64,000 bases of DNA from Bradyrhizobium sp. 199 (GTDB lineage: Bacteria > Pseudomonadota > Alphaproteobacteria > Rhizobiales > Xanthobacteraceae). The position numbers and the translations under genes are program-made. The notes beneath the pieces are model-generated. The model was not told where the DNA came from, ran no database searches, and saw only the letters and a list, made by a program, of their open reading frames with translations. The DNA lies in the NCBI RefSeq assembly GCF_023073355.1, contig NZ_JADPJI010000011.1, forward strand, positions 124,001-188,000. Reading direction: 5' to 3'. Shown piece after piece: positions 51,429 through 60,286 of this stretch; within the stretch, counting starts at the first letter, position 1; the number at the start of each line of letters is the position of its first letter.

Positions 51429-51554
51429 GATATCGCGATCGGCTCGCTGCTCGAGGTTCTCGGCATTTGCAAGCAAGCCCTCAGCCGGCCGCTCGGTCTG
51501 CTGCTGGAGCGCAAGCTGCTGACGTGGAAGCGCTCGCCCGAGCAGCGCCTTCAG
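51429..51554 (+). pseudogene. fragment of a MarR-type regulator gene
   Basis: A short translated stretch, IGSLLEVLGICKQALSRPLG then LLLERKLLTWKR, resembles the helix-turn-helix of MarR proteins (LxxxLxITKQALSRxLxxL). It has no start codon, no upstream N-terminus and no downstream wing. Together with the fragment at 51605-51709 it marks a decayed region between the acyl-CoA synthetase and the convergent kinase genes. Confidence 0.4.
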
Positions 51555-51604
51555 CCAGTTCGCCTACAATCTGCCGGTACTGATGCGCGGAGGCCGAGTC
51601 GGGG

Positions 51605-51709
51605 GTGGCTTACTGGCCGGTGCTGAAAGGTCCGATGCTCCGGATCTTCGTCATCGACGCAGGTCTGTTCGCGGCCAATTTCGCCATGGCGCTCCAGCTC
51701 GCGATCTAG
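51605..51709 (+). pseudogene. fragment of a small membrane protein gene
   Basis: An open stretch of 35 codons ending in TAG encodes VAYWPVLKGPMLRIFVIDAG and LFAANFAMALQLAI, which looks like the C-terminal helix of an integral membrane protein. It lacks a start and its overall gene, and it overlaps the end of the kinase gene on the other strand by four bases. I do not recognise the family. Confidence 0.3.
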
Positions 51710-53937
51710 CGCGATGACTCCGAGAGGGCAGAGCGCAGCATCGCCGCAAGATCGTTTCGCCGGAATGGCTTGGTCAGAATGCGGGCCTCGCCGATCCCGT
51801 CGGGTGTCTTGACTGGGTTTTGGCTATAGCCGGACGTGAAGAGCACCTTGAGTGCGGGCCGGAGCTCGGTTGCCTGCCTCGCAAGCTCCGGCCCGAACAT
51901 GCCGCCGGGCATCACGACGTCTGTGAACAGCAACTGGATGTCCCCGGGCTGACGCAGCACGTTCAGCGCTGCGGGTCCATTCGACGTCGCGATGACCCGG
52001 TAGCCCAGCGTCCTGAGCTCGCTCTCGACGTAGGCTCGAACCATGTCGTCGTCTTCGACGAGAAGAATGGTCTCGTGTCCGGCTTGGGCGACGGCCTGCT
52101 CCGCCGGGGGCTGAGCCTCGCTCGGCGGTGTTGCCAGACGGGGAAAGAACAGCCTCACGACACTGCCGTGTCCCGGTTCGGACTGCATCTGCACAAGTCC
52201 GCCGGACTGTTGTGCAAATCCGTAGACCATACTCAGGCCAAGGCCGGTCCCCTTGCCGACCTCCTTGGTCGTGAAGAACGGCTCGAAGGCGCGGCTCGCC
52301 ACCTCGGAGCTCATGCCGCTGCCGGTATCCGTCACGGCCACCATGACGTAGTCGCCGGGCCGCGGCTCGCCATTGACGTCGAGATCGGATTCACCGAGCG
52401 AGCTGTTACGGACTTCGACAGTCAACTTGCCGCCTTCCGGCATCGCGTCGCGCGCGTTGAGCACGAGGTTGAGTACGGCCGTCGTCAACTGGCCGGGATC
52501 GACGCTGGCCTGCCACAGATCCGGCTCGAACGCGAAGCGGCACTCGATGTGCTCGCCCAGGGTCCGACGCAAGAGCTGCTCCATGCCGAGAACCTTCTCG
52601 GCGATGTCGATCTCTCGCGGCCGGAGCGGCTGTTTGCGGGCGAAGGCGAGCAGGCTCTTGGTCAGGTCGGAGCCGCGCTCGGCGGCGCTCGCGATGTCGC
52701 CGGCGATCCGGTGCAATTCCTTGTTTCCCGCCAGCCTGTCGGCAAGATGCTCCGAGTTGCCGAGAATGACGGTCAACAGATTGTTGAAATCGTGCGCCAC
52801 GCCGCCGGTGAGCTGGCCCATGGCCTCCATCTTCTGGGATTGGCTGAGCTTGTGGCTGAGGTCTGCGATCGCGGTGCGCTGCTGCTCGAGCGACTCTGCC
52901 GTGCTGTTGAGCAGCGTCATCAATCCGCCGAGTTCGCCGCCCGGATGGGGCTCTGGAATGCGCGCGCTGAGATCGCCGCGCCCGAGTCTCTTCGCCATAA
53001 CGGCGAGCCGCCTGACCTGTCGTCCGATGCTCACCGTCGTGAGGATCCACAGGCCGGCCAGGAGCAGCAGCAAGGCTACCGCGAGAATCGCCATGTCTTC
53101 ATAGAGCCGGCGGTTTGCCGCCGCGACCAGCCCGTCCTTGGACCGTCCGACGAGGATGTAGAGGCCGGCCTTGCGGATCGAGGGCGCGCGGGCGACGCCC
53201 CAGATCTGCGTGCGGCCCGCGCGGTCGGCGATCTCCCGAAATGGCTGGCCATCGGGCGCTGCCGCAAAGCGGAACAGATCGGAGCCCGCAATGGACCCGC
53301 CGACGGGCTCGCTCCAGCCGCCGCCCTTGGGGGCGGCCAGGACCGTACCCTTGGCGTCGACGAGCAGGATGTCCTTCTCGGCAAGCAGCCGCTTGTCGTG
53401 AAATTCCGCGAATTTGTTCAGGTTGAAGGACGCGAGCAGCACAAACTTCAGCGCGCCCGCCTCTGAACGCACCGGGTAGGCGATCTGGAGCACGGCCAGT
53501 CCGGTGAGGCGGCCGAACACCGGTTCCACCGCGACGACGCCGTGAAGACCCTTGACCTCTTTGAAATAGGCGCGGTCGTTCAGGTCGAGCGTGCGGTTGG
53601 TCCGCAGCGAGTCGCAAAACAGGCTGCCGTTCGGATCAATGGTCAATATGCCCGTGTACTGCGGGTATTCTTCGCGCACTTCCCACAGAAACGCCGAGCA
53701 CGCCACCTTGTCGCGCGTGTCGAGGTCGCGGGCACGGGCGAGACCATAGTGAAGCTGGGCGGTGCCTTGGATCTTCTCGCCCAGATCGCTCGCGATATCG
53801 TCGGCAGATGCGGCCAGATTGGCCAGCGCCGCGTCGATCTCGCTGGACCTGTTCTGCACGAAGCGCAGCCCGACCAGGATCGCCGGCACCAGCATGGCCG
53901 CGATGACGAGGATCAGTAGTCGGGTACGCAGGCTCAT
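51706..53937 (-). CDS. membrane hybrid sensor histidine kinase with cache, HAMP and receiver domains
   Basis: A 743-residue sensor. It has an N-terminal membrane helix (residues 6-24), a periplasmic double-cache-like sensor (about 30-280: HYGLARARDLDTRDKVACSA, LTIDPNGSLFCDS), a second helix near 290-315 (ILAVALLLLLAGLWILTTVS), and a HAMP segment. The HWE/His domain has phospho-His in MGQLTGGVAHDFNNLLTVILG near residue 398, followed by an ATPase (NLVLNARDAM, TDTGSGMS, GTGLGLSMVYGF). A C-terminal receiver carries the phospho-Asp in LLFTDVVMPGGMFG near residue 672. The start is the ATG at 53937; a TTG 16 codons upstream lacks support. Ligand unknown. Confidence 0.93.
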   Translation of the reverse strand: MSLRTRLLILVIAAMLVPAILVGLRFVQNRSSEIDAALANLAASADDIASDLGEKIQGTAQLHYGLARARDLDTRDKVACSAFLWEVREEYPQYTGILTIDPNGSLFCDSLRTNRTLDLNDRAYFKEVKGLHGVVAVEPVFGRLTGLAVLQIAYPVRSEAGALKFVLLASFNLNKFAEFHDKRLLAEKDILLVDAKGTVLAAPKGGGWSEPVGGSIAGSDLFRFAAAPDGQPFREIADRAGRTQIWGVARAPSIRKAGLYILVGRSKDGLVAAANRRLYEDMAILAVALLLLLAGLWILTTVSIGRQVRRLAVMAKRLGRGDLSARIPEPHPGGELGGLMTLLNSTAESLEQQRTAIADLSHKLSQSQKMEAMGQLTGGVAHDFNNLLTVILGNSEHLADRLAGNKELHRIAGDIASAAERGSDLTKSLLAFARKQPLRPREIDIAEKVLGMEQLLRRTLGEHIECRFAFEPDLWQASVDPGQLTTAVLNLVLNARDAMPEGGKLTVEVRNSSLGESDLDVNGEPRPGDYVMVAVTDTGSGMSSEVASRAFEPFFTTKEVGKGTGLGLSMVYGFAQQSGGLVQMQSEPGHGSVVRLFFPRLATPPSEAQPPAEQAVAQAGHETILLVEDDDMVRAYVESELRTLGYRVIATSNGPAALNVLRQPGDIQLLFTDVVMPGGMFGPELARQATELRPALKVLFTSGYSQNPVKTPDGIGEARILTKPFRRNDLAAMLRSALSESSR

Positions 53938-54460
53938 CGGTGGGCGGTCCGCTCTGGTCAACGCGCGTGCTGCTTCGAATGGCAAAACTTGCGGATTATC
54001 GTCTGCTCAGTCCATAGGAATTCGCTCGAAAATCGCGCAGAAGATTAAAGAATTCGAGCCGCCCCGCGACCTCTCAAGGGCGGGCGTCGTCGCCCCGTTC
54101 CGTTATCCGGCATCAAGTTGCGCCGGAGCGCGGCGGCGCTAGTATCGCGATAAAGCCGCTTCAAAGGCGCGGCGCGGGCGAGAAAACGATAGCTAATTGC
54201 AGTGATTGCGCGCACGGTGCGCCAATGTTGGAAAGTCCGGTCGTCCCTGCGTACACGCGGCGCCATGACCAAGCGCGCGGGACGTGAAACGGCTCATTCC
54301 TCACACCTGCGGAGCCTGCTCATCACGCCATCGTAGCGGCGCTTGTTGCGCTTATTGCCGGTTCGCGCAGGCGAGCCGGACGCGCCAGGCGCATGCCTGC
54401 GGATGCCTGATAGTTCCACCACAGTTCGATATGAGATCGAACGCCAACCGAAAGCACCTC
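53938..54460. other. 523-base intergenic region, nothing clearly recognised
   Basis: Between the kinase gene (minus strand) and the small protein gene at 54461. Short Cys- and Arg-rich open frames exist (for example from 54284) but have no ribosome-binding site or coherent composition. I see no repeat of the families found elsewhere. Confidence 0.45.
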
Positions 54461-54637
54461 ATGCAAATTCTCTCCCCACGGCACGTCAAGACAGACGAAG
54501 CACTCCGGCTCGGCGTGGAGTCGGGCTGGTACGCGATTAAGGTCAGCGGGACCTTTGTCTCGGGCCCGCACGAGTCGGAATCGGATTGCCGTCGAAAGAT
54601 CGACGAGATTCAGCCGCCGCTGGTGAAAAAGCGATAA
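54461..54637 (+). CDS. small conserved hypothetical protein (58 aa)
   Basis: A short protein MQILSPRHVKTDEALRLGVE, continuing SGWYAIKVSGTFVSGPHESE and ending LVKKR. It has a mixed alpha/beta pattern with no hydrophobic segment. The GxYAIKVxGxFVSGPxxSE part looks conserved in style, but I know no function. Start choice is weak: the ATG at 54461 lacks a good ribosome-binding site, and ATG 54431 (ten residues longer) is also possible. It is convergent with the SRPBCC operon. Confidence 0.5.
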   Translation: MQILSPRHVKTDEALRLGVESGWYAIKVSGTFVSGPHESESDCRRKIDEIQPPLVKKR

Positions 54638-54655
54638 CAGCGCAGATTCCGGCCA

Positions 54656-55168
54656 CTACGGCGTCTTGATCCCCATTGCCTTCAGCGCTTCCAGCATCTT
54701 CACTGGCGGTTCCATCTTGATCTGCGGCGCCTTGCCCATCTCGAGCAGGCTCTTCAATCCGGAGAGGATCGCCGGCCAGCCGGTGCGGCCGCCGGAGAGG
54801 ATATCGTCGTTGAGCTCGCGGTCGTGCCGTTGGCTCATGGTGAGGCGGACGGCTTCGCCGGCGGGCTCGATCTCGTAAGTGACGAGCGTGGTGCCGAGCT
54901 TCTCGACGAGATCGGGCCAGTTGACGTTCCACGTCACCGTCAATTTCTTTGGCGGATCGTATTCGAACACTTCTCCCGAAATGTGCTCGGACCCATCAGG
55001 TGCGCGCACGATGAGCTTGCCGCCGAGTTTCGACTCCATCTCAACCGCAAAGCCGGAGAAGTACTCTCGGCTGAACTCCGCCGAGGTCAGCGCTTCCCAC
55101 ACCTTCTCCGGCGTGGAGGCGATGTAGATGGTGTAGACCGTGAGCGGCTTGAATTGATTGAGGTTCAT
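54656..55168 (-). CDS. SRPBCC (AHSA1/START-like) domain protein
   Basis: A 170-residue SRPBCC protein, helix-grip fold, of the AHSA1 group: TVYTIYIASTPEKVWEALTSAEFSREYFSGF near the start, GEVFEYDPPKKLTVTWNV in the middle, and GGRTGWPAILSGLKSLLEMGKA in the long C-terminal helix. These bind hydrophobic ligands; no ligand is evident. It is the third gene of an ArsR-SRPBCC-SRPBCC operon, and its ATG overlaps the stop of the previous gene by four bases, so the two are translationally coupled. Confidence 0.92.
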   Translation of the reverse strand: MNLNQFKPLTVYTIYIASTPEKVWEALTSAEFSREYFSGFAVEMESKLGGKLIVRAPDGSEHISGEVFEYDPPKKLTVTWNVNWPDLVEKLGTTLVTYEIEPAGEAVRLTMSQRHDRELNDDILSGGRTGWPAILSGLKSLLEMGKAPQIKMEPPVKMLEALKAMGIKTP

Positions 55169-55635
55169 TTTGCATCGAATCCTTTGTTCAAGGCTGCGCG
55201 TGGAATGCCAAGCAGCTTGCCGGTCTCGAGCAGGCTCTTGAGCTGGGACAGGATCGCCGGCCAGCCGCTGGAGATGGCGCCGAGATATTGGCCGCCCTCG
55301 ATGAAGCCGTCATGCAGCACGGTCAAACGCACGAGCGAGCCGAACGGTTCGATGGTGAAGACGACGCGCGAGATCGGCTCGCCCCGGAGTTCTTCGAACT
55401 TGTGGTGCTTGAAGCTGTAGGACAGGCGCCGCGGCGGATCGGCTTCCAGGATCTCGCCGGCATCCGTGACTTCGCCGTCCAGCAGGAGCGCGAAGGGCGA
55501 GCCGATCTTCCAGTCCGACCTGACCTCGGCGCCGAACCAGTATTGCCTGGTGAACTCGCTCGACGTCAGCGCCTCCCACAATTTTTCAGGCGTGGTCTCG
55601 ATATAGCTCACATAGACGAATTGCGGCTTACTCAT
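55165..55635 (-). CDS. SRPBCC (AHSA1-like) domain protein
   Basis: A 156-residue SRPBCC protein, paralogous to the downstream one: PQFVYVSYIETTPEKLWEALTSSEFTRQYWFGAEVRSDWKIGSPF, GEILEADPPRRLSYSFKHH, and SSGWPAILSQLKSLLETGK. It lies between the ArsR regulator gene and the second SRPBCC gene, overlapping both by a few bases. Pairs like this are common in bacteria, next to an ArsR repressor; the natural ligand is unknown. Confidence 0.92.
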   Translation of the reverse strand: MSKPQFVYVSYIETTPEKLWEALTSSEFTRQYWFGAEVRSDWKIGSPFALLLDGEVTDAGEILEADPPRRLSYSFKHHKFEELRGEPISRVVFTIEPFGSLVRLTVLHDGFIEGGQYLGAISSGWPAILSQLKSLLETGKLLGIPRAALNKGFDAK

Positions 55636-55942
55636 CGCGCTTCTCCAACCGGCGTTTCAACTCGCCGAGCGCGGCGAGCTTGCCGCGCTCAAATTTCTTG
55701 ATCCAGCGTTCACCGATCTGGTGGATCGGCACCGGATTGAGGTAGTGCAGCTTCTCGCGGCCATGCCTGACGGCGGTGACCAGATTGGCCTCCTCCAGAA
55801 TCGCAAGGTGCTTGGTCACGGCCTGCCGCGTCATCGCGAGGCCCTCGCAGAGTTCGTTCAGCGTCTGGCCATTCCTGGCGTGAAGCCGGTCCAAGAGCGA
55901 GCGTCGCGAGGCATCGGCGAGCGCTTTGAAGACCTCATCCAT
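55628..55942 (-). CDS. ArsR-type winged-helix repressor, autoregulated
   Basis: A 104-residue winged-helix protein: MDEVFKALADASRRSLLDRLHARNGQTLNELCEGLAMTRQAVTKHLAILEEANLVTAVRHGREKLHYLN is the whole DNA-binding unit, followed by a short helix that mediates dimerisation. There are no metal-binding Cys motifs. The ATG at 55942 is preferred because the longer form (from 55972) would cover the palindrome that looks like its own operator. It heads the operon with two SRPBCC genes, overlapping the next gene by eight bases. Confidence 0.9.
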   Translation of the reverse strand: MDEVFKALADASRRSLLDRLHARNGQTLNELCEGLAMTRQAVTKHLAILEEANLVTAVRHGREKLHYLNPVPIHQIGERWIKKFERGKLAALGELKRRLEKRDE

Positions 55943-55954
55943 GGCAGATAATAG

Positions 55955-55970
55955 GCAACCAAATGGTTGC
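55955..55970. promoter_or_regulatory. operator of the ArsR-SRPBCC operon
   Basis: GCAACC-AAAT-GGTTGC, an inverted repeat with perfect six-base arms, 12 bases before the ArsR start codon. The same arrangement (CAACCATTTGGTTG) is known to me near other ArsR-SRPBCC operons. Repressor binding would block the start of transcription. Confidence 0.65.
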
Positions 55971-55984
55971 ATGTCAAGCGCACC

Positions 55985-56077
55985 GTCATTCCGGGCGCGG
56001 AGCGCGAACTACGGTGCGCAATGCGCACCTGAGGATCTCGATATTCCGGATAGCCGCTGCGCGGGTTCCGAAATGAC
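55985..56077. repeat. dispersed intergenic palindrome, family C copy 4 (diverged)
   Basis: GTCATTCCGGGCGCGGAGCG ... GGTTCCGAAATGAC with an internal GATCTCGATATTCCGGATAG. The arms and ends match the family; the centre is longer and degenerate. Confidence 0.7.
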
Positions 56078-56165
56078 AACTTGAGAATCGTGTCTTTGGC
56101 GCGCGCAATCGGCCGTGCTAGCTTTTTCATCTCAGCCAACACAGATTGGCTCCGGGAGGACTTTC

Positions 56166-57611
56166 ATGTTCCGTCGCGTTTCACTTGCTGCCGCGCTCGT
56201 CGTTTTCGTTTGCAGCACCGCGGCCCAGGCCCAGAAGCAAACCATCGGCGCGCCGCCTGAAGCGTCCAACATGAAGCTCGTCGGCATGAGCGACCTCCAG
56301 GCCCGCAGCGCCTATCAGCCGACCATCCATCATCAGGGCGATCGCTGGATCGCCTATATCGGCCATCACGGTGGCACCGATGACGTGCCCGCGCCCGTCA
56401 ACCCGATCACGGGCAAGGCCGAGCCGAACGGAACGTCGATCGTCGACGTCACAGATCCCGCGCGCCCGAGATATCTGCGGCACCTGCCGGGGCAGGAGGG
56501 CAAGTACGAATCCGGCGGGGCGCAGATGGTGCGGATTTGCGAGGGCAAGGCGTTGCCGAAGGGCGATCCCAACGCGGTCTACATGCTCAGGACCTTCGGC
56601 AGCGAGGCGCATGAGATCTGGAACGTCACTGATCCCGCCAGTCCGGTACTCATCACGCGCATCGGCGGCTTGAAGGACACGCACAAAAGCTGGTGGGAAT
56701 GCGACACCGGCATTGCCTATCTCGTCTCGGGCGCGCCGGATTGGCGCACCCGGCGTATGACGCAGGTCTATGATCTCTCCGATCCCGCGCGTCCGCAGAA
56801 GATCCGCGACTTCGGCTTGCCGGGTCAGGAGCCCGGCTCGACCGGCGCGGTGCCGACCGAGTTGCATGGGCCGATCTCGACCGGGCCCGACGGCAATCGC
56901 GTTTATTTCGGCTACGGCACCAACAAGGGCGGCATCCTGCAGATCGTCGACCGCGACAAGCTCTTGAACGGGGCAAAGGAACCGACGCCGGACAATCTGC
57001 GCTATCCCGAGATTGCGCGCATGCCGATGTCCGCCTTCAACGGCGCTCACACCACGTTCCCGATGCTCGACATGCCGATCGCCGAGTTCGCCGAAGACAA
57101 GGACGGCAAGACCCGCGACATCGTCATGATCGTGGATGAAGCGATCCTCAACGAATGCGGCGAGGCGCGGCAGATGGTGTGGTTCGCCGACGTCACCACC
57201 GAGAGGCGGCCGATGATGATCGCCAGCTACACCGTGCCGGAGGCGAGCGGGCAGTTCTGCCAGCGCGGCGGCCGCTTCGGCTCGCATTCCTCGAACGAGA
57301 GCATGGCGCCGGTCTATTACAAGAAGATGGCCTTCATCGCCTTCTTCAATGCCGGCGTTCGCGCGCTCGACATCCGCGATCCGTATCACCCGAAGGAGGT
57401 CGGCTACTTCATTCCGTCGATCACTGCGGCCACCGACAAGCGCTGCGTCCCGATCGAGGGCGGCGAGCGCTGCAAGGTCGCAATCCAGACCAACAATGTC
57501 GAGACCGACGATCGCGGCTACATCTACATCGTCGACCGCGCCAATACCGGACTGCACGTCCTCGAGTTGACCGGGGCGGCGCGCGCGGCCGCCGGCCTGC
57601 CGAAGAACTGA
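56166..57611 (+). CDS. exported LVIVD/beta-propeller-like protein
   Basis: A 481-residue exported protein. The signal peptide is MFRRVSLAAALVVFVCSTAA with cleavage near AQA. The rest is repeated short beta segments with D-P-A-x-P motifs (VDVTDPARPRYLRHL, WNVTDPASPVLITRI, YDLSDPARPQKIRDF, DIRDPYHPKEVGYF), typical of LVIVD-repeat propellers. In this family such proteins are periplasmic or cell-surface and uncharacterised. GGGAGG lies eight bases before the ATG at 56166. It is monocistronic between a repeat and the LysE gene. Confidence 0.85.
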   Translation: MFRRVSLAAALVVFVCSTAAQAQKQTIGAPPEASNMKLVGMSDLQARSAYQPTIHHQGDRWIAYIGHHGGTDDVPAPVNPITGKAEPNGTSIVDVTDPARPRYLRHLPGQEGKYESGGAQMVRICEGKALPKGDPNAVYMLRTFGSEAHEIWNVTDPASPVLITRIGGLKDTHKSWWECDTGIAYLVSGAPDWRTRRMTQVYDLSDPARPQKIRDFGLPGQEPGSTGAVPTELHGPISTGPDGNRVYFGYGTNKGGILQIVDRDKLLNGAKEPTPDNLRYPEIARMPMSAFNGAHTTFPMLDMPIAEFAEDKDGKTRDIVMIVDEAILNECGEARQMVWFADVTTERRPMMIASYTVPEASGQFCQRGGRFGSHSSNESMAPVYYKKMAFIAFFNAGVRALDIRDPYHPKEVGYFIPSITAATDKRCVPIEGGERCKVAIQTNNVETDDRGYIYIVDRANTGLHVLELTGAARAAAGLPKN

Positions 57612-57735
57612 CGATGAGGCACGCGGTACTGGCGTTGCTGCAGACGTAGGAGATGAAGGGATAGGTGGGCGCCGCGCTGGACGGACGGTGAGTGTCATGC
57701 ATTAATACCTCCAAACCGCAGCGAGTCCCTCCATC

Positions 57736-58353
57736 ATGTCCATGCAAGCCTATCTCGCCTTCGTCGCCGCCTGCATCGCGCTGGCGCTGCTGCCGGGGCC
57801 GATCGTCACCCTCGTCATCGCCAACGGCCTGCGCCACGGCACGCGTGCCGCGCTGACCAACGTTGCCGGTGCGCAAGCCGGGCTTGCCATCGTCATCGGC
57901 ATCGTCGCGATCGGCCTGACCTCGCTGATGTCGACCATGGGCTACTGGTTCGACTGGGTGCGCTTTGCCGGCGCCGCTTATCTGGTCTGGCTCGGCATCA
58001 AGCTGATCTGGGCGCCGGTCGAGGGCGTCGATGTCGACGCACCGCCTCCGCCGCCGCGCGGCGGGTTCTTCCTGCAAGGATTCCTGGTGCTGCTGTCGAA
58101 CCCGAAGGTGCTGGTGTTCTTCGGCGCCTTCATCCCGCAGTTCATGGACATGAACCAGCCGCATTTCCCGCAGGTCGCGCTGCTGGGCGCGACCTTCATG
58201 GTCACCGCTGTCCTGACTGATGCGCTCTACGCCATCGCCGCCGGGCGCGCGCGAAAATTCTTCTCGGCGCGCCGCACGCGCCTGATGTCGCGCATCTCCG
58301 GCGGCTTCATGATCGGCGGCGGCATCTGGCTGGCGCTGACCCGGGCGAAATAA
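57736..58353 (+). CDS. LysE/RhtB family exporter
   Basis: A 205-residue inner-membrane exporter with six hydrophobic segments. Diagnostic pieces are IALALLPGPIVTLVIANGLRHGTRAALTNVAGAQAG (the P-G-P loop), FAGAAYLVWLGIKLIW, GFFLQGFLVLLSNPKVLVFFGAFIPQFMD, and RISGGFMIGGGIWLALTR. Relatives export lysine, threonine, homoserine or related amino acids; the exact substrate is unknown. No regulator gene is adjacent, though one is often next to this family. Confidence 0.93.
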   Translation: MSMQAYLAFVAACIALALLPGPIVTLVIANGLRHGTRAALTNVAGAQAGLAIVIGIVAIGLTSLMSTMGYWFDWVRFAGAAYLVWLGIKLIWAPVEGVDVDAPPPPPRGGFFLQGFLVLLSNPKVLVFFGAFIPQFMDMNQPHFPQVALLGATFMVTAVLTDALYAIAAGRARKFFSARRTRLMSRISGGFMIGGGIWLALTRAK

Positions 58354-58436
58354 CCGCCATTGGGCTGGTTGGCCTTGAACCCTTTGCGGCGGCGATGCGT
58401 CCAATCGGGCATTGCCGCTGACGAAGGAATTCGGCC

Positions 58437-59408
58437 GTGCCTGATCTGCCCTGGTTCGTCTATGCGATGCTGCTGGCGCCGCTCGGGCTGCTATTGATCG
58501 CGGCCGTTGTGAAGACCTGGCAGGTGCGCGAGGCGCGCAACTGGCCGCAAGCGCCAGGCAAAGTCGTCACCTCGGTTGCAGAGCTGCGCGAGATCAGGGT
58601 CTCCGACAGCGACCGCGAGGACGGCTATCGCCTCGAGAAACGCAATTTTGCGAACGTGACTTACGAATATGCGGTCGGCAGCCGCAAGCTGCGCTATAAC
58701 CGCATCTCGATCGGCGAGGATCTCGGCAATTTCGAGGTCGCCGAGAAGCTCGCAAAGTATCCCGCCGGCAGCATCGTCACCGTCTACTACAATCCACGCC
58801 ATCCCGATCAGGCTGTGCTCGAGCGCGACCTGCCCAAGGGTCTGTGGGGCTGCCTCGGCATCGGCACGGCCATCGTGCTTGGCATCGTGTTCGGCTCGGC
58901 GTTCGGGCTCAACCAGACTTATGCGTACCTCGCGCACCACATCGCCCGGCCCGATCTCGCGGGCCTCGCCGTCGGCCTCGGCGCGTTCGGCCTCGTTATC
59001 GCGCTGATGGGCTATGGAGTGCGACGGCAGGCGTCGATGGCGGCGCGCTGGCCGGTGGTGCGGGGCACGCTCAAGCTGTCGCCACTCGAGCAATATTACG
59101 AGGCCAGCGAGCCGGGCGAGCGCCGCGGCACCGAAATGTTCGGCAAGCGCGTGACGTATACCTATCGCTATCAGAACGTCAGCTACACCAATGAATGCGC
59201 GCGCGTTGCGGCCGGGACGTCCGCTGCGATGCTGAAGAAGCTCGTGTCGCGCTACCGGGACGGCGCGACCGTCGAGGTTCGCGTCAATCCCGACAATCCG
59301 GCCGAGGCAACGCTCGACGCAAACGGCGCCGGCCGCATCGCCTGGCTGCTGTGGGGCATCGGCGGCATCTTCGCCGCGCTCGCGCTGTTCGTCGCGACGC
59401 GGGGCTAA
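58437..59408 (+). CDS. membrane protein with two DUF3592-like domains
   Basis: A 323-residue protein: an N-terminal helix (residues 7-25), a soluble segment in which W-P-x-A-x-G-K-V-x-x-S leads into Y-x-Y-x-V-G ... Y-x-x-G-S-x-V-T-V-Y-Y-N-P-x-x-P-x-x-A (residues 33-132), two helices (140-205), then a second similar segment (WPVVRGTLKLSPLEQ to VEVRVNPDNPAEATL), and a last helix (IAWLLWGIGGIFAALALFVAT). This is a tandem duplication of the DUF3592 pattern. Function is unknown. The start is the GTG at 58437. The end overlaps the next gene on the opposite strand by four bases. Confidence 0.8.
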   Translation: MPDLPWFVYAMLLAPLGLLLIAAVVKTWQVREARNWPQAPGKVVTSVAELREIRVSDSDREDGYRLEKRNFANVTYEYAVGSRKLRYNRISIGEDLGNFEVAEKLAKYPAGSIVTVYYNPRHPDQAVLERDLPKGLWGCLGIGTAIVLGIVFGSAFGLNQTYAYLAHHIARPDLAGLAVGLGAFGLVIALMGYGVRRQASMAARWPVVRGTLKLSPLEQYYEASEPGERRGTEMFGKRVTYTYRYQNVSYTNECARVAAGTSAAMLKKLVSRYRDGATVEVRVNPDNPAEATLDANGAGRIAWLLWGIGGIFAALALFVATRG

Positions 59409-60211
59409 TCGACCAACAACTCGGCCCTCAGCTCCGTCTCGATCTCCGCAAGAATCCTGGCCAGCCGTTCGGCCCATCGCTGTTGGCCGGACTGGTCGGC
59501 GATGAGATCCTGCCGGATCTCGATGCCGGTGTTGACGAGGCCGCGTCCCTCGCCGTGCACGGGAATGGTGTAGTCGGTGAGATCGTTCACTGCATAGGGC
59601 TCGTTGTCGCCGACGACGAGATCGCTGTCGATGCGAAGATGTCTCAGCAGTAGCCGCGGCAGCACGGTGTCGCGGTTGTACAGCGTACCGACGTGCCAGG
59701 GCCGCGCGACGCCGGCATAAACCGGGGTGAAGCTGTGCAGCGACACCAGCACCGTCGGCCGCCCGGCGTGCAGGCGGCTGCTGATCGCGGCATCGATGCG
59801 ATTATGATAGGGCTCGAAGATCTCGCGCCGCCGCGCCTCGCGCTGCCATTCCGAAATGCCTTCGTTGCCCGGGATCGCGGTGGCCTCGGAGATGACCGGG
59901 ATCGAGCTTATCGCTTTGGGCGGGCGGTTGCAGTCGATCACGAGCCGCGAATAGCGCTGCGCGATCAGATGCGCATCCAGCAGCTTGGCGAGCCGCTCGG
60001 CGACGCCGGCGATGCCGATGTCCCAGGCGATGTGCCGCGTCATCTCGCTCGCCGCGACGCCGAGATCGCCGAGCGCGCGCGGCAGCACCCGCCCGTAGTG
60101 ATCCGAGGTAAGCAGGAAGCGCGATTGTCCTTCCGCATTCGCCTCATGCACCGGCGGAATGTCGCCCTCACCGAGCAGTTGATCGGCCGCATCGGCGGTG
60201 TGCTGGTCCAT
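59405..60211 (-). CDS. N-formylglutamate amidohydrolase family protein
   Basis: A 268-residue member of the FGase/HutG-like zinc hydrolase family, which splits N-formylglutamate (final step of one histidine degradation route) or related acyl amino acids. The segments RFLLTSDHYGRVLPRAL, DIGIAGVAERLAKLLDAHLIAQRYSRLVIDCNRPP and VLVSLHSFTPVYAG carry the conserved His and Asp residues expected at the metal site. The gene ends by overlapping the DUF3592 gene (four bases, convergent). No histidine-degradation genes are in this window, so the pathway role is uncertain. Confidence 0.87.
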   Translation of the reverse strand: MDQHTADAADQLLGEGDIPPVHEANAEGQSRFLLTSDHYGRVLPRALGDLGVAASEMTRHIAWDIGIAGVAERLAKLLDAHLIAQRYSRLVIDCNRPPKAISSIPVISEATAIPGNEGISEWQREARRREIFEPYHNRIDAAISSRLHAGRPTVLVSLHSFTPVYAGVARPWHVGTLYNRDTVLPRLLLRHLRIDSDLVVGDNEPYAVNDLTDYTIPVHGEGRGLVNTGIEIRQDLIADQSGQQRWAERLARILAEIETELRAELLVD

Positions 60212-60286
60212 CCTGATTGCCTATGAAACGATAATTTGTGTAAACGGAGTAACGATATTGCACCGATGTCGCAACATTAGAACAGC

